Assembly: GCA_028291305.1 (NCBI GenBank)
Contig: JAQGII010000340.1
Coordinates: 1 to 5,010 of the forward strand
Length of the DNA stretch: 5,010 nt
Direction of reading: 5' to 3'
From: Caulobacteraceae bacterium
GTDB lineage: Bacteria > Pseudomonadota > Alphaproteobacteria > Caulobacterales > Caulobacteraceae
Position 1 is the first letter of the stretch. Every line of letters starts with the position of its first letter. The notes under the pieces were generated by a model. That model made no database searches, was not told the origin of the DNA, and saw only the letters and a program-made list of their open reading frames with translations. Made by a program: the position numbers and the translations under genes. Of this stretch, positions 1 to 5,010 are shown piece after piece.

Positions 1-985
1 CATGGAGGCGGCGGCCGCGGTCGACGCTCCGGTGATCATCCAGGCGAGCCGGGGCGCGCGCAGCTACGCCAACGATGTGGTGCTGACCTACCTGATCGAC
101 GGCCTGGTGGAGCTCTATCCCAACATCCCGATCTGCATGCACCAGGACCACGGCAACAGCCCGTCGACCTGCGCCACGGCCATCCAGTACGGCTTCACCA
201 GCGTGATGATGGACGGCAGCCTCAAGGCCGACGCCAAGACCCCCGCTGACTACGACTACAACGTCGCCGTCACCAGGCAGGTGGTGGACATGGCCCACGC
301 CTGCGGCGTGTCGGTGGAGGGCGAACTGGGTGTGCTCGGCAGCCTGGAAACGGGCATGGGCGAGGCAGAGGACGGCCACGGCTTCGAGGGCAGGCTGGAC
401 CACAGCCAGCTGCTGACCGATCCGGACCAGGCGGTCGACTTCGTCAAGGCCACCGGCGTCGACGCCCTGGCCATCGCCATGGGCACCAGCCACGGGGCCT
501 ACAAATTTTCCCGCAAGCCGGACGGCGACGTCCTGGCCATGGGCGTGATCGAGGAGATCCACCGCCGCCTACCCAACACCCACCTGGTCATGCACGGCTC
601 GTCCTCGGTCCCGCAGGACCTGCAGGACCTGATCAACCAGTACGGCGGCAAGATGCCCCAGACCTGGGGCGTGCCGGTGGAAGAGATCCAGCGCGGCATC
701 AAGCACGGCGTGCGCAAGGTCAATATCGACACCGACAACCGGATGGCCATGACCGCCGCCATCCGCAAGGTGCTGGTGGAAAAGCCCGGCGAATTCGATC
801 CGCGCGCCTATCTGAAGCCGGCCAAGGAAGCCATGCGCAAGCTGTGCCAGGAGCGCTTCCAGCAGTTCGGCGCCGAGGGCCAGGCCGGCAAGATCAAGCC
901 CCTGTCCACCGCCCAGATGGCCAAGGGCTATCTCTCCGGCGACCTGACCCCGGCCGTCGCCGGCGCGCGCCGGGCGGCGGAGTAG
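1..985 (+). CDS. fba: Fructose-1,6-bisphosphate aldolase, class II (Calvin-cycle subtype), 5'-truncated by window edge
   Basis: Zn-dependent cytosolic aldolase that interconverts fructose-1,6-bisphosphate with glyceraldehyde-3-phosphate and DHAP; the CbbA-like subtype also serves the Calvin cycle. The 327 visible residues start inside the conserved N-terminal region; family members have about 350-360, so roughly 27 residues are missing, and the ATG at base 2 is probably internal. Visible motifs, numbered from that Met: HQDHG at 47-51 (catalytic Asp49, zinc ligand His50), SVMMDGS at 67-73, EGELG at 106-110, GTSHG at 161-165, HGSSS at 198-202 (zinc His198) and the phosphate/DHAP-binding NIDTD at 241-245. 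The stop is TAG at 983-985. The downstream gene is convergent and ends 4 nt away. Motif order and length make the class II assignment firm. The Calvin subtype rests on overall resemblance (for example the [17 protein letters not shown] stretch), and no other cbb gene is visible, so cbbA is an alternative symbol. Confidence 0.95.
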   Translation, partial: MEAAAAVDAPVIIQASRGARSYANDVVLTYLIDGLVELYPNIPICMHQDHGNSPSTCATAIQYGFTSVMMDGSLKADAKTPADYDYNVAVTRQVVDMAHACGVSVEGELGVLGSLETGMGEAEDGHGFEGRLDHSQLLTDPDQAVDFVKATGVDALAIAMGTSHGAYKFSRKPDGDVLAMGVIEEIHRRLPNTHLVMHGSSSVPQDLQDLINQYGGKMPQTWGVPVEEIQRGIKHGVRKVNIDTDNRMAMTAAIRKVLVEKPGEFDPRAYLKPAKEAMRKLCQERFQQFGAEGQAGKIKPLSTAQMAKGYLSGDLTPAVAGARRAAE

Positions 986-989
986 GGCT

Positions 990-1469
990 CTACCCTTCCA
1001 GTTCGCCCAGCGCGCTTTGCAGGTAGTTCTGGTCGCCCAGGCTGTCGAGCAGGCCGAGCTGGGTTTCCAGGAAGTCGATGTGCTCCTCGGTGTCGGTCAG
1101 GATGTCGCCCAGCACCTGGCGGGTGACGAAATCGCGCGCCGCCTCGCATTGGGTCACGCCGGCCACCAGGGTGGTGCGGCCGCCCACCTCCAGCATCAGG
1201 TCCGCGCGCAGGACCTCGCCCACCGTCTCGCCGATGGCCAGCTTGTGCAGGTCCTGCAGGTTGGGCAGGCCGTCCAGGAACAGGATGCGCTTGATCAACT
1301 TGTCGGCGTGTTTCATCTCGCCGATGGACTCGTCGTAGACGATCTTGCCCAGCCGGTTGAGGCCCCAGTTCTGCAGCATGCGGGCGTGCAGGAAGTACTG
1401 GTTGACCGCGGTCAGCTCGTTGGTGAGCACCGCATTCAGCAGTCTGATGATGTCGCGATCGCCCTGCAT
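990..1469 (-). CDS. bfr: Bacterioferritin
   Basis: Cytosolic heme-containing ferritin that assembles as a 24-mer, oxidises Fe(II) at a di-iron ferroxidase centre and stores iron as a mineral. The 159 residues match the normal length (E. coli 158) and align without gaps through the four-helix bundle. In E. coli numbering the ferroxidase ligands Glu18, Glu51, His54, Glu94 and His130 are present, as is the axial heme ligand Met52 (SIGEMKHAD). The usual Glu127 is Thr here (sequence DTEEH, 126-130), so the centre may be altered or this may be the heme-binding partner of a two-subunit bacterioferritin. The start is supported by the family MxGD N-terminus and by an AAGGGGG ribosome-binding site 5 nt upstream. 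It is the second gene of an operon, 15 nt after bfd. It ends 4 nt from the convergent aldolase stop, and no T-tailed hairpin is visible between them. Confidence 0.96.
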   Translation of the reverse strand: MQGDRDIIRLLNAVLTNELTAVNQYFLHARMLQNWGLNRLGKIVYDESIGEMKHADKLIKRILFLDGLPNLQDLHKLAIGETVGEVLRADLMLEVGGRTTLVAGVTQCEAARDFVTRQVLGDILTDTEEHIDFLETQLGLLDSLGDQNYLQSALGELEG

Positions 1470-1474
1470 GGCCG

Positions 1475-1481
1475 CCCCCTT
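1475..1481 (-). promoter_or_regulatory. Ribosome-binding site of bfr
   Basis: Reading the minus strand, AAGGGGG lies 5 nt before the bfr ATG, inside the 15-nt gap after the bfd stop. It is the strongest Shine-Dalgarno-like sequence in the window and fixes the bfr start. The bfd gene ahead of it has only a weak match, so bfr may be translated more strongly from the shared message (inference). Confidence 0.7.
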
Positions 1482-1484
1482 GGG

Positions 1485-1670
1485 CTATTGGGCGGCGTAG
1501 CGCAGAGCCTCGTCGGAAGCCTGGATCATGCGCCGCATGTCACAGACGCATTTGGCGCACTGTGGGGCGGACTGGCAATGGCGGAAAATATCGGCCGGCC
1601 GTCCGGCGCCGGCCTCGAGCGCGGCCTGGACGTCTCTCTCGCGGATTCCGTTGCAGTTGCAGACGTACAT
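1485..1670 (-). CDS. bfd: Bacterioferritin-associated ferredoxin (BFD-like [2Fe-2S])
   Basis: Small [2Fe-2S] protein that binds bacterioferritin near its heme and delivers electrons to reduce and release stored iron. The 61-residue product has the family layout: N-terminal MYVCNCNG with Cys4 and Cys6, then CAKC with Cys38 and Cys41, the four expected cluster ligands (E. coli Bfd: Cys4, Cys6, Cys39, Cys42, 64 residues). Extra cysteines occur at 32 and 43. The same frame stays open upstream to an ATG at 1749-1751, but the added 27 residues are basic and unlike the family and would begin inside the predicted promoter, so the ATG at 1668-1670 is chosen. There is no strong Shine-Dalgarno; GGCGAG about 14 nt upstream is the nearest candidate. 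It is first in the bfd-bfr operon, the same order as in E. coli. Fur-like boxes upstream suggest derepression when iron is scarce. Confidence 0.93.
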   Translation of the reverse strand: MYVCNCNGIRERDVQAALEAGAGRPADIFRHCQSAPQCAKCVCDMRRMIQASDEALRYAAQ

Positions 1671-1710
1671 GGAATTTCGCCGTTCTCGCCGCGCCGGGAA
1701 GACCTCCCGA

Positions 1711-1725
1711 TGCGAATGACTCTTA
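1711..1725 (-). promoter_or_regulatory. Fur-box-like site near the bfd transcription start
   Basis: Read on the minus strand this 15-mer is TAAGAGTCATTCGCA. It matches 9 of 14 defined positions of the 7-1-7 Fur consensus TGATAATnATTATCA. It lies just at and after the candidate -10 box and covers the likely start site of bfd, a classic repressor position. It shares a 9-bp block (TCATTCGCA) in inverted orientation with the second box at 1747-1761. The match is imperfect, so a different iron or manganese regulator of the Fur superfamily is possible. Confidence 0.45.
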
Positions 1726-1751
1726 TGTAGCACATGCGAGCGCCGATGCAA
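1724..1751 (-). promoter_or_regulatory. Candidate promoter of the bfd-bfr operon
   Basis: On the minus strand, TTGCAT (1751-1746) and TACATA (1729-1724) are separated by 16 nt. This is a reasonable sigma70-type -35/-10 pair in an otherwise GC-rich background. Transcription would start near 1716, leaving a leader of about 45 nt before the bfd ATG. One Fur-like box overlaps the -35 and the other overlaps the -10 and start region. Confidence 0.4.
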
Positions 1752-1761
1752 CTCATTCGCA
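1747..1761. promoter_or_regulatory. Fur-box-like palindrome overlapping the bfd -35 region
   Basis: TGCAACTCATTCGCA is an imperfect 7-1-7 inverted repeat (TGC at one end, GCA at the other) and agrees with the Fur consensus TGATAATnATTATCA at 10 of 14 defined positions. TGCAA-type arms are also, to my recollection, usual in alphaproteobacterial Fur/Mur sites. It overlaps the -35 of the bfd-bfr promoter and lies about 34 nt upstream of the candidate cydA -35, so repression of bfd-bfr is its more obvious role. Confidence 0.5.
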
Positions 1762-1794
1762 ATTGAAATCGCATGGGCCTTGCTCGGCGTCGTT

Positions 1795-1822
1795 TTGATG
1801 CGCCGCCGCTCGGGCCTATGCT
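1795..1822 (+). promoter_or_regulatory. Candidate promoter of the cydAB operon
   Basis: TTGATG (1795-1800) and TATGCT (1817-1822) are separated by 16 nt, each matching four of six positions of the sigma70-type consensus. Transcription would start near 1829, about 38 nt before the cydA ATG. A TTGAT half-site for FNR/Anr overlaps the -35, but the partner ATCAA is absent, so oxygen control through FNR is not supported here. Confidence 0.35.
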
Positions 1823-1857
1823 GGGCAGGCTGGAAGGCGGTCGCGGTCTTGGGTCAC

Positions 1858-1861
1858 GGAG
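1858..1861 (+). promoter_or_regulatory. Ribosome-binding site deciding the cydA start
   Basis: GGAG lies 5 nt before the ATG at 1867. The reading frame remains open upstream to an ATG at 1780, but only the 1867 start has both a Shine-Dalgarno and the family N-terminus (a short leader before LARLQFAFT). The upstream extension would also run through the candidate promoter. Confidence 0.65.
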
Positions 1862-1866
1862 CTCTC

Positions 1867-3267
1867 ATGCATCTCGACGCGCTCATCCTGGCGAGGCTGC
1901 AGTTCGCCTTCACCATCGCCTGGCACATCATCTTCCCGAGCTTCACCATCGGCCTGGCCAGCTATCTGGCGGTGCTCGAAGGGCTGTGGCTGGCCACCAG
2001 GCGCGAAGGCTTCCACACCCTCTACCTGTTCTGGATCAAGATCTTCGCCATCTCCTTCGGCATGGGCGTCGTGTCCGGCGTGGTGATGAGCTACGAGTTC
2101 GGGACCAACTGGAGCGTCTTCTCCTTCAAGGCGTCCCCGGCGATCGGTCCGTTGCTCGGGTTCGAGGTGCTGGCGGCCTTCTTCCTGGAGGCCAGCTTCC
2201 TGGGGGTGATGCTGTTCGGCGCCAGCAAGGTCGGGCCGGGGCTGCATTTCGCGGCGACCTGCATCGTCGCGGGCGGCACCCTGGTGTCGGCCTTCTGGAT
2301 CATCTCGGCCAACAGCTGGATGCAGCACCCGACCGGCTTCGCCATCGACGCCCGCGGCCGCTTCGTCGCCACCGACTGGGTGCGGCTGATCTTTTCCCCG
2401 ACCCTGCCGCTGCGGTTCGCCCACATGGTGCTGGCGGCCTATCTGACCACGGCGCTGGTGGTGGGCGCCGCCTCGGCCTGGGCCCTGCTGCGCCGGCCCG
2501 GCCAGCCGGAATCGCGGATCGCCCTGAAGATGGCGGTGGGCATGATCCTGGTCGTCGCGCCCCTGCAGCTGCTCGTGGGCGATGCGGCGGGCAAGCTGGT
2601 CGGCGAAGTCCAGCCGGCCAAGCTGGCGGCCATCGAGGCCTTCTGGGACACCAAGGCGCACCAGGCCTTCAACATCGTCGCCTGGCCCGACCGCGCCGCG
2701 CAGGGCAACCGCTTCGCCGTCTCCATTCCCGAGCTGGGCAGCTGGATCACCCACGGCCGCGCCGACGCCGTCGTGCCCGGCCTCAAGGGCTTCGCGCCGC
2801 GCGACCAGCCGCCGGCGGCGGTGGTGTTCTGGGCCTTCCGGGCGATGGTCGGCCTGGGCCTGCTGATGATCCTCCTGGGGCTTTGGGGGGCGGTGCTGAT
2901 GCTGCGCGGGGCCCTGGAGCGGACCCGCCTGTTCCTGTGGTTCTGCACGGCCATGGGGCCGGCCGGCTTCGTCGCCGTGGTCGCCGGCTGGACCACCGCG
3001 GAGGTCGGCCGGCAGCCCTATGTGGTCTACGGCCTGTTGCGCACGGCCGACGCCGCCTCGCCGGTCGGGGCGGGACCGATCTCGATTTCGCTGCTGACCT
3101 TCCTGGTCGTGTACGCTGCGGTGTTCTGCGTGGGCGCCCTCTACATCCTGCGGCTGATCGGCCAGGGGCCCGCCGCCGCGCAGTCGCGTCCGCCCGGGCG
3201 CCATGCGCCCGGCTCCGCCCTGGGGGCCGCCCTCGACCAAGCCGGAGACAACGACCATGACGCTTGA
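1867..3267 (+). CDS. cydA: Cytochrome bd-type (cyanide-insensitive type) ubiquinol oxidase subunit I
   Basis: Heme-bearing subunit of cytochrome bd oxidase in the inner membrane; it oxidises quinol at the periplasmic side and reduces O2 to water without pumping protons. The 466 residues form about nine hydrophobic segments. Key residues by comparison with E. coli CydA: His20 (heme b595 ligand, E. coli His19), Glu100 and Glu108 (E. coli Glu99/Glu107), His186 and Met327 (heme b558 ligands), Glu379 before GRQP (381-384), and the quinol-loop residues GDxxG 238-242, Lys252 and Glu257. The Q loop lacks the long E. coli insertion, which places it with the short-Q-loop CioA group; cyanide resistance is inferred from this, not shown. 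GRQPW reads GRQPY here. Residues from about 435 to the end form a hydrophilic Pro/Ala/Gly-rich tail. Its last 11 nt overlap cydB, which implies translational coupling. cioA is an alternative symbol. Confidence 0.96.
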   Translation: MHLDALILARLQFAFTIAWHIIFPSFTIGLASYLAVLEGLWLATRREGFHTLYLFWIKIFAISFGMGVVSGVVMSYEFGTNWSVFSFKASPAIGPLLGFEVLAAFFLEASFLGVMLFGASKVGPGLHFAATCIVAGGTLVSAFWIISANSWMQHPTGFAIDARGRFVATDWVRLIFSPTLPLRFAHMVLAAYLTTALVVGAASAWALLRRPGQPESRIALKMAVGMILVVAPLQLLVGDAAGKLVGEVQPAKLAAIEAFWDTKAHQAFNIVAWPDRAAQGNRFAVSIPELGSWITHGRADAVVPGLKGFAPRDQPPAAVVFWAFRAMVGLGLLMILLGLWGAVLMLRGALERTRLFLWFCTAMGPAGFVAVVAGWTTAEVGRQPYVVYGLLRTADAASPVGAGPISISLLTFLVVYAAVFCVGALYILRLIGQGPAAAQSRPPGRHAPGSALGAALDQAGDNDHDA

Positions 3268-4291
3268 TCTGCCGCTGGCGTGGGCCGTGCTGCTGGCCGG
3301 GGCCGTGCTGCTGTACGTGCTGCTGGACGGCTTCGACCTCGGCGTCGGCATCCTCTTCCCGTTCGCCGCCACCGACCAGGAGCGCGACGTGATGATGGCC
3401 TCCATCGCCCCGGTCTGGGACGGCAACGAGACCTGGCTGGTGCTGGGCGGCGCCGGCCTGATGGTGGCCTTCCCCGGCGCCTACGCCGTGCTGATGCCGG
3501 CCCTCTACCTGCCGGTGATGCTGATGCTGGCCGGGCTGATCCTGCGCGGCGTGGCCTTCGAGTTCCGCCTGTACGGCCGGCGGCGCGGCAAGGCCTTCTG
3601 GACCTGGGCCTTCGCCGGCGGCTCGCTGGCGGCGGCCTTTTCCCAGGGGCTGGTGCTCGGCGGCTTCATCCAGGGCGTGACCGTGCGGGGCGGCCAGTTC
3701 GCCGGGGGGGCGCTGGACTGGGCCACGCCCTACAGCCTGGCGGTGGCCCTGGGCCTGGTGGCGGGATACGCGCTGCTCGGCGCGGGCTGGCTGATGCTGA
3801 AGACCGAGAACGGCCTGCACGGCGCGGCGCGGCGCTGGGCGATGAAGGCCGCGCCGTCCGTGGCCCTGATCCTGGTCCTGGTCAGCGCGGCGACCCTGTT
3901 CGTCCATCCCCTGGTGGCGCTGCGCTGGGGCATCGGCGCCGACTATCAGGTGGACTGGCGGCGCCTGGCCCCGCTGGCGCCGATCCCGTTGATGGGACTG
4001 GTCGGCCTGCTGATGGCCTTCTTCGGCGCCAGGAGCCTGCAGTCGCACCCGCATACGCCCCTGATCGGCGCCATGCTGGCCTTCCTGTCGGGCTATCTGG
4101 GCCTGGCCGTCGGCTTCATGCCGTTCATCGTGCCCTACAGCCTGACCTACGAGGAGGCGGCCTCCACGCCCGGGGCCATGAAGCTGATGCTGATCGGCGC
4201 CGCTGGGCTGCTGCCGCTGATCCTGGCCTACAGCGGCTGGGTCTACTGGATCTTCCGCGGCAAGGTCGGATCCGATGTCGGATACCACTGA
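3257..4291 (+). CDS. cydB: Cytochrome bd-type (cyanide-insensitive type) ubiquinol oxidase subunit II
   Basis: Membrane subunit that pairs with CydA to form the oxidase core. The 344 residues are close to the CioB length (about 335) and shorter than E. coli CydB (379). Visible family motifs are DGFDLGVG at 24-31, SIAPVWDGNETWL at 49-61, the FEFR stretch at 101-104 following ILRG, and a C-terminal MPFIVPYSLT region at 288-297. About eight hydrophobic segments are seen. The ATG at 3257 is chosen because GGAGA lies 8 nt upstream and the protein then begins in the usual position before the first helix; an in-frame open stretch back to 3203 lies within cydA and is unlikely to be translated. It overlaps cydA by 11 nt and the next small gene by 17 nt, so the three are surely one transcript. 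A run of seven G at 3704-3710 lies in the gene without breaking the frame. cioB is an alternative symbol. Confidence 0.95.
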   Translation: MTLDLPLAWAVLLAGAVLLYVLLDGFDLGVGILFPFAATDQERDVMMASIAPVWDGNETWLVLGGAGLMVAFPGAYAVLMPALYLPVMLMLAGLILRGVAFEFRLYGRRRGKAFWTWAFAGGSLAAAFSQGLVLGGFIQGVTVRGGQFAGGALDWATPYSLAVALGLVAGYALLGAGWLMLKTENGLHGAARRWAMKAAPSVALILVLVSAATLFVHPLVALRWGIGADYQVDWRRLAPLAPIPLMGLVGLLMAFFGARSLQSHPHTPLIGAMLAFLSGYLGLAVGFMPFIVPYSLTYEEAASTPGAMKLMLIGAAGLLPLILAYSGWVYWIFRGKVGSDVGYH

Positions 4292-4400
4292 GCGGGCGCC
4301 CCTGCGCGTGCGGCTGGCGTGGTTCTTCGCCATCGCCCTCGGCAGCGCCCTGGCGACGGCCGCCGTTGCCGAGGGCCTGCGGCTCCTGATCCTGCATTGA
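4275..4400 (+). CDS. DUF2474-family small membrane protein, CydX-like oxidase subunit
   Basis: A 41-residue peptide with a short charged N-terminus (SDTTERAP), then RVRLAWFFAIALGSALA and a second hydrophobic part, ending EGLRLLILH. This is the pattern of the DUF2474 proteins that follow CIO-type cydAB genes: a positively charged face, then LAWF, and one transmembrane helix. The presumed role is that of CydX in E. coli, a single-helix accessory subunit that stabilises the bd oxidase hemes; this is inferred from position and shape, because DUF2474 and CydX are not obviously similar in sequence. The gene starts inside the end of cydB (17-nt overlap) and has only a weak ribosome-binding match (AAGGTCGGA), which suggests coupled translation. 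Its TGA stop lies inside the first copy of a 16-bp tandem repeat. Confidence 0.85.
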   Translation: MSDTTERAPLRVRLAWFFAIALGSALATAAVAEGLRLLILH

Positions 4401-4438
4401 CGCCGTCCTGCATTGACGCCGTCCTGGATTGACGATTG
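4391..4438 (+). repeat. 16-bp tandem repeat, two exact copies plus one degenerate copy
   Basis: The unit CCTGCATTGACGCCGT occurs at 4391-4406 and again, exactly, at 4407-4422. A third copy at 4423-4438, CCTGGATTGACGATTG, differs at four positions. The first copy encodes the last residues (LH) and stop codon of the CydX-like gene, so the duplication leaves that protein unchanged. Each copy carries a TTGACG that resembles a -35 element. Replication slippage is the likely origin. Confidence 0.85.
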
Positions 4439-4457
4439 GGCGGCGCGGGCTTAGCGC
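4429..4457 (+). promoter_or_regulatory. Weak candidate promoter of thiE
   Basis: TTGACG (4429-4434) in the third repeat copy and TAGCGC (4452-4457) are 17 nt apart. The -35 is good and the -10 is poor. If used, transcription would begin at about 4464, which is the A of the thiE ATG, giving a leaderless message. This would fit the absence of a properly spaced Shine-Dalgarno. Confidence 0.22.
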
Positions 4458-4458
4458 C
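4442..4458 (+). other. Small hairpin just upstream of thiE
   Basis: GGCGC (4442-4446) pairs with GCGCC (4454-4458) around a 7-nt loop. It ends 5 nt before the thiE start and has no T-run after it, so it is not a standard intrinsic terminator. It may modestly stop read-through from the cyd operon or affect initiation; a chance hairpin in GC-rich DNA is equally possible. Confidence 0.3.
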
Positions 4459-4463
4459 AGGGC

Positions 4464-5010
4464 ATGACGTTCGCCGCCTGCCGCCTCTATCTGATCACCC
4501 CGCCGGTCATCGACGACATGCCGGCCTTCCTCGTCGCCCTGGAAGCCGCCCTGTCGGCGGGGGACGTGGCGGCGTTGCAGGTCCGCCTCAAGGATGTGCC
4601 GGACGCCCGGATCGAGGGCGCCGTCCGCGCCATCGCGCCCATCGCGCAGAGGCACGGCGTGGCCGTGATCCTCAACGACCGTCCGGACCTGGCCGCCCGC
4701 CTGGGCTGTGACGGGGTGCATATCGGCCAGGAAGACGGCTCGGTCGCCCAGGCGCGCAAGGCGGTCGGACCCAACGGCATGATCGGCGTCACCTGCCACG
4801 ACAGCCGCCACCTGGGCATGGAGGCGGCCGAGGCGGGGGCCGACTATGTGGCTTTCGGCGCCTTCTTCCTCACCGCCACCAAGGAAACCGCCACGCCCCG
4901 GCCGGAGATCGAGATCCTGTCGATCTGGCAGGAGGTGATGCAGACCCCCTGCGTGGCCATCGGCGGCGTCACTGCGGACAACTGCCGCCCCCTGGTGGAG
5001 GCGGGCGCCG
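4464..5010 (+). CDS. thiE: Thiamine phosphate synthase, 3'-truncated by window edge
   Basis: Cytosolic TIM-barrel enzyme that joins HMP-pyrophosphate and thiazole phosphate to give thiamine phosphate and PPi. The first 182 residues are present; full proteins have about 210-220. Motifs in order: LYLITPP (8-14), QVRLKD (39-44, pyrimidine and pyrophosphate contacts), NDRPDLA (71-77), GVHIGQED (84-91, Mg-binding Asp91), GVTCHDS (108-114), GAFFLTATK (132-140, Lys140) and the phosphate-binding GGV (167-169). The usual Pro of the FPTxTK motif is Leu136. The frame is closed by TAG at 4452-4454, so the ATG at 4464 is the only sensible start; AGGG ends 1 nt before it, too close to be a normal ribosome-binding site. 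The 63-nt gap after the CydX-like gene is too short for a TPP riboswitch. It could be co-transcribed with cydAB, but has no functional link to it. Confidence 0.93.
   Translation, partial: MTFAACRLYLITPPVIDDMPAFLVALEAALSAGDVAALQVRLKDVPDARIEGAVRAIAPIAQRHGVAVILNDRPDLAARLGCDGVHIGQEDGSVAQARKAVGPNGMIGVTCHDSRHLGMEAAEAGADYVAFGAFFLTATKETATPRPEIEILSIWQEVMQTPCVAIGGVTADNCRPLVEAGA

Noticed and set aside
960..973. 14-bp perfect palindrome CCGGCGCGCGCCGG near the end of the aldolase gene
   Set aside because: Within coding sequence encoding a Gly-Ala-Arg stretch, pure G/C, and expected in DNA of this composition.
984..996. AGGG/CCCT hairpin between the convergent aldolase and bfr stops as a terminator
   Set aside because: Only a 4-bp stem with a 5-nt loop and no T-run on either strand.
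1017..1730. Open frame on the + strand across bfr, bfd and their promoter
   Set aside because: Antisense to two firmly identified genes; its protein has no family features.
1795..1808. FNR/Anr box upstream of cydA
   Set aside because: Only the TTGAT half is present; the ATCAA half at the right spacing is absent.
1773..3260. Long open frame in a different frame over cydA (+ strand), and long antisense open frames at 1816-3426 and 2783-4333
   Set aside because: Rich in Arg, Gly, Pro, Ala and His with no recognisable domain; they lie opposite or out of frame with clear cydA/cydB and reflect high GC at third positions.
3704..3710. Run of seven G in cydB as a phase-variation tract
   Set aside because: Short for a known contingency locus, frame intact, and G runs are common in this sequence.
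3280..4389. Out-of-frame open frame over cydB and the small gene
   Set aside because: Arg/Gly/Ala/Pro-rich shadow of cydB with no motifs.
4125..4811. Antisense open frame over the end of cydB and thiE
   Set aside because: Runs opposite ThiE, whose motifs are clear; composition is shadow-like.

Overview
The window is a GC-rich stretch of ordinary bacterial chromosome with strong G/C preference at third codon positions. The protein sequences (a Calvin-subtype class II aldolase, the bacterioferritin pair, a cyanide-insensitive type bd oxidase and a ThiE with a GAFFxTxTK motif) look proteobacterial. My best guess is an alphaproteobacterium, possibly Rhodospirillales. This is a judgement from remembered family resemblance, not a search.

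Layout: (1) positions 1-985, + strand, all but the N-terminus of a class II fructose-1,6-bisphosphate aldolase. (2) Positions 990-1670, - strand, a two-gene bfd-bfr operon (bacterioferritin-associated ferredoxin, then bacterioferritin), convergent with the aldolase and only 4 nt from it. (3) Positions 1671-1866, a 196-nt divergent control region. It holds a candidate sigma70-type promoter for bfd-bfr sandwiched between two Fur-box-like 15-mers, and a separate candidate promoter for the oxidase genes. (4) Positions 1867-4400, + strand, an overlapping cluster of cydA, cydB and a 41-residue DUF2474/CydX-like membrane peptide, encoding a short-Q-loop (CIO-type) cytochrome bd quinol oxidase. (5) Positions 4401-4463, a short spacer with a 16-bp tandem repeat that begins inside the small gene's stop region, and a small hairpin. 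(6) Positions 4464-5010, + strand, thiE (thiamine phosphate synthase), cut by the window end.

The bfd-bfr pair handles iron storage and release: Bfr mineralises iron and Bfd passes electrons to its heme to mobilise it. The cyd cluster makes a heme-dependent terminal oxidase in the inner membrane that oxidises quinol and reduces O2. The two operons share one intergenic region, so iron or redox control of both is plausible, but the Fur-like sites are placed to act mainly on bfd-bfr. The aldolase and ThiE are housekeeping enzymes.

I see no mobile element, CRISPR array, RNA gene or clearly novel system. The points most worth a second look are the paired Fur-like boxes, a substituted ferroxidase-centre residue in Bfr (Thr127), the repeat at the end of the cyd operon, and thiE lacking both a normal ribosome-binding site and room for a TPP riboswitch.
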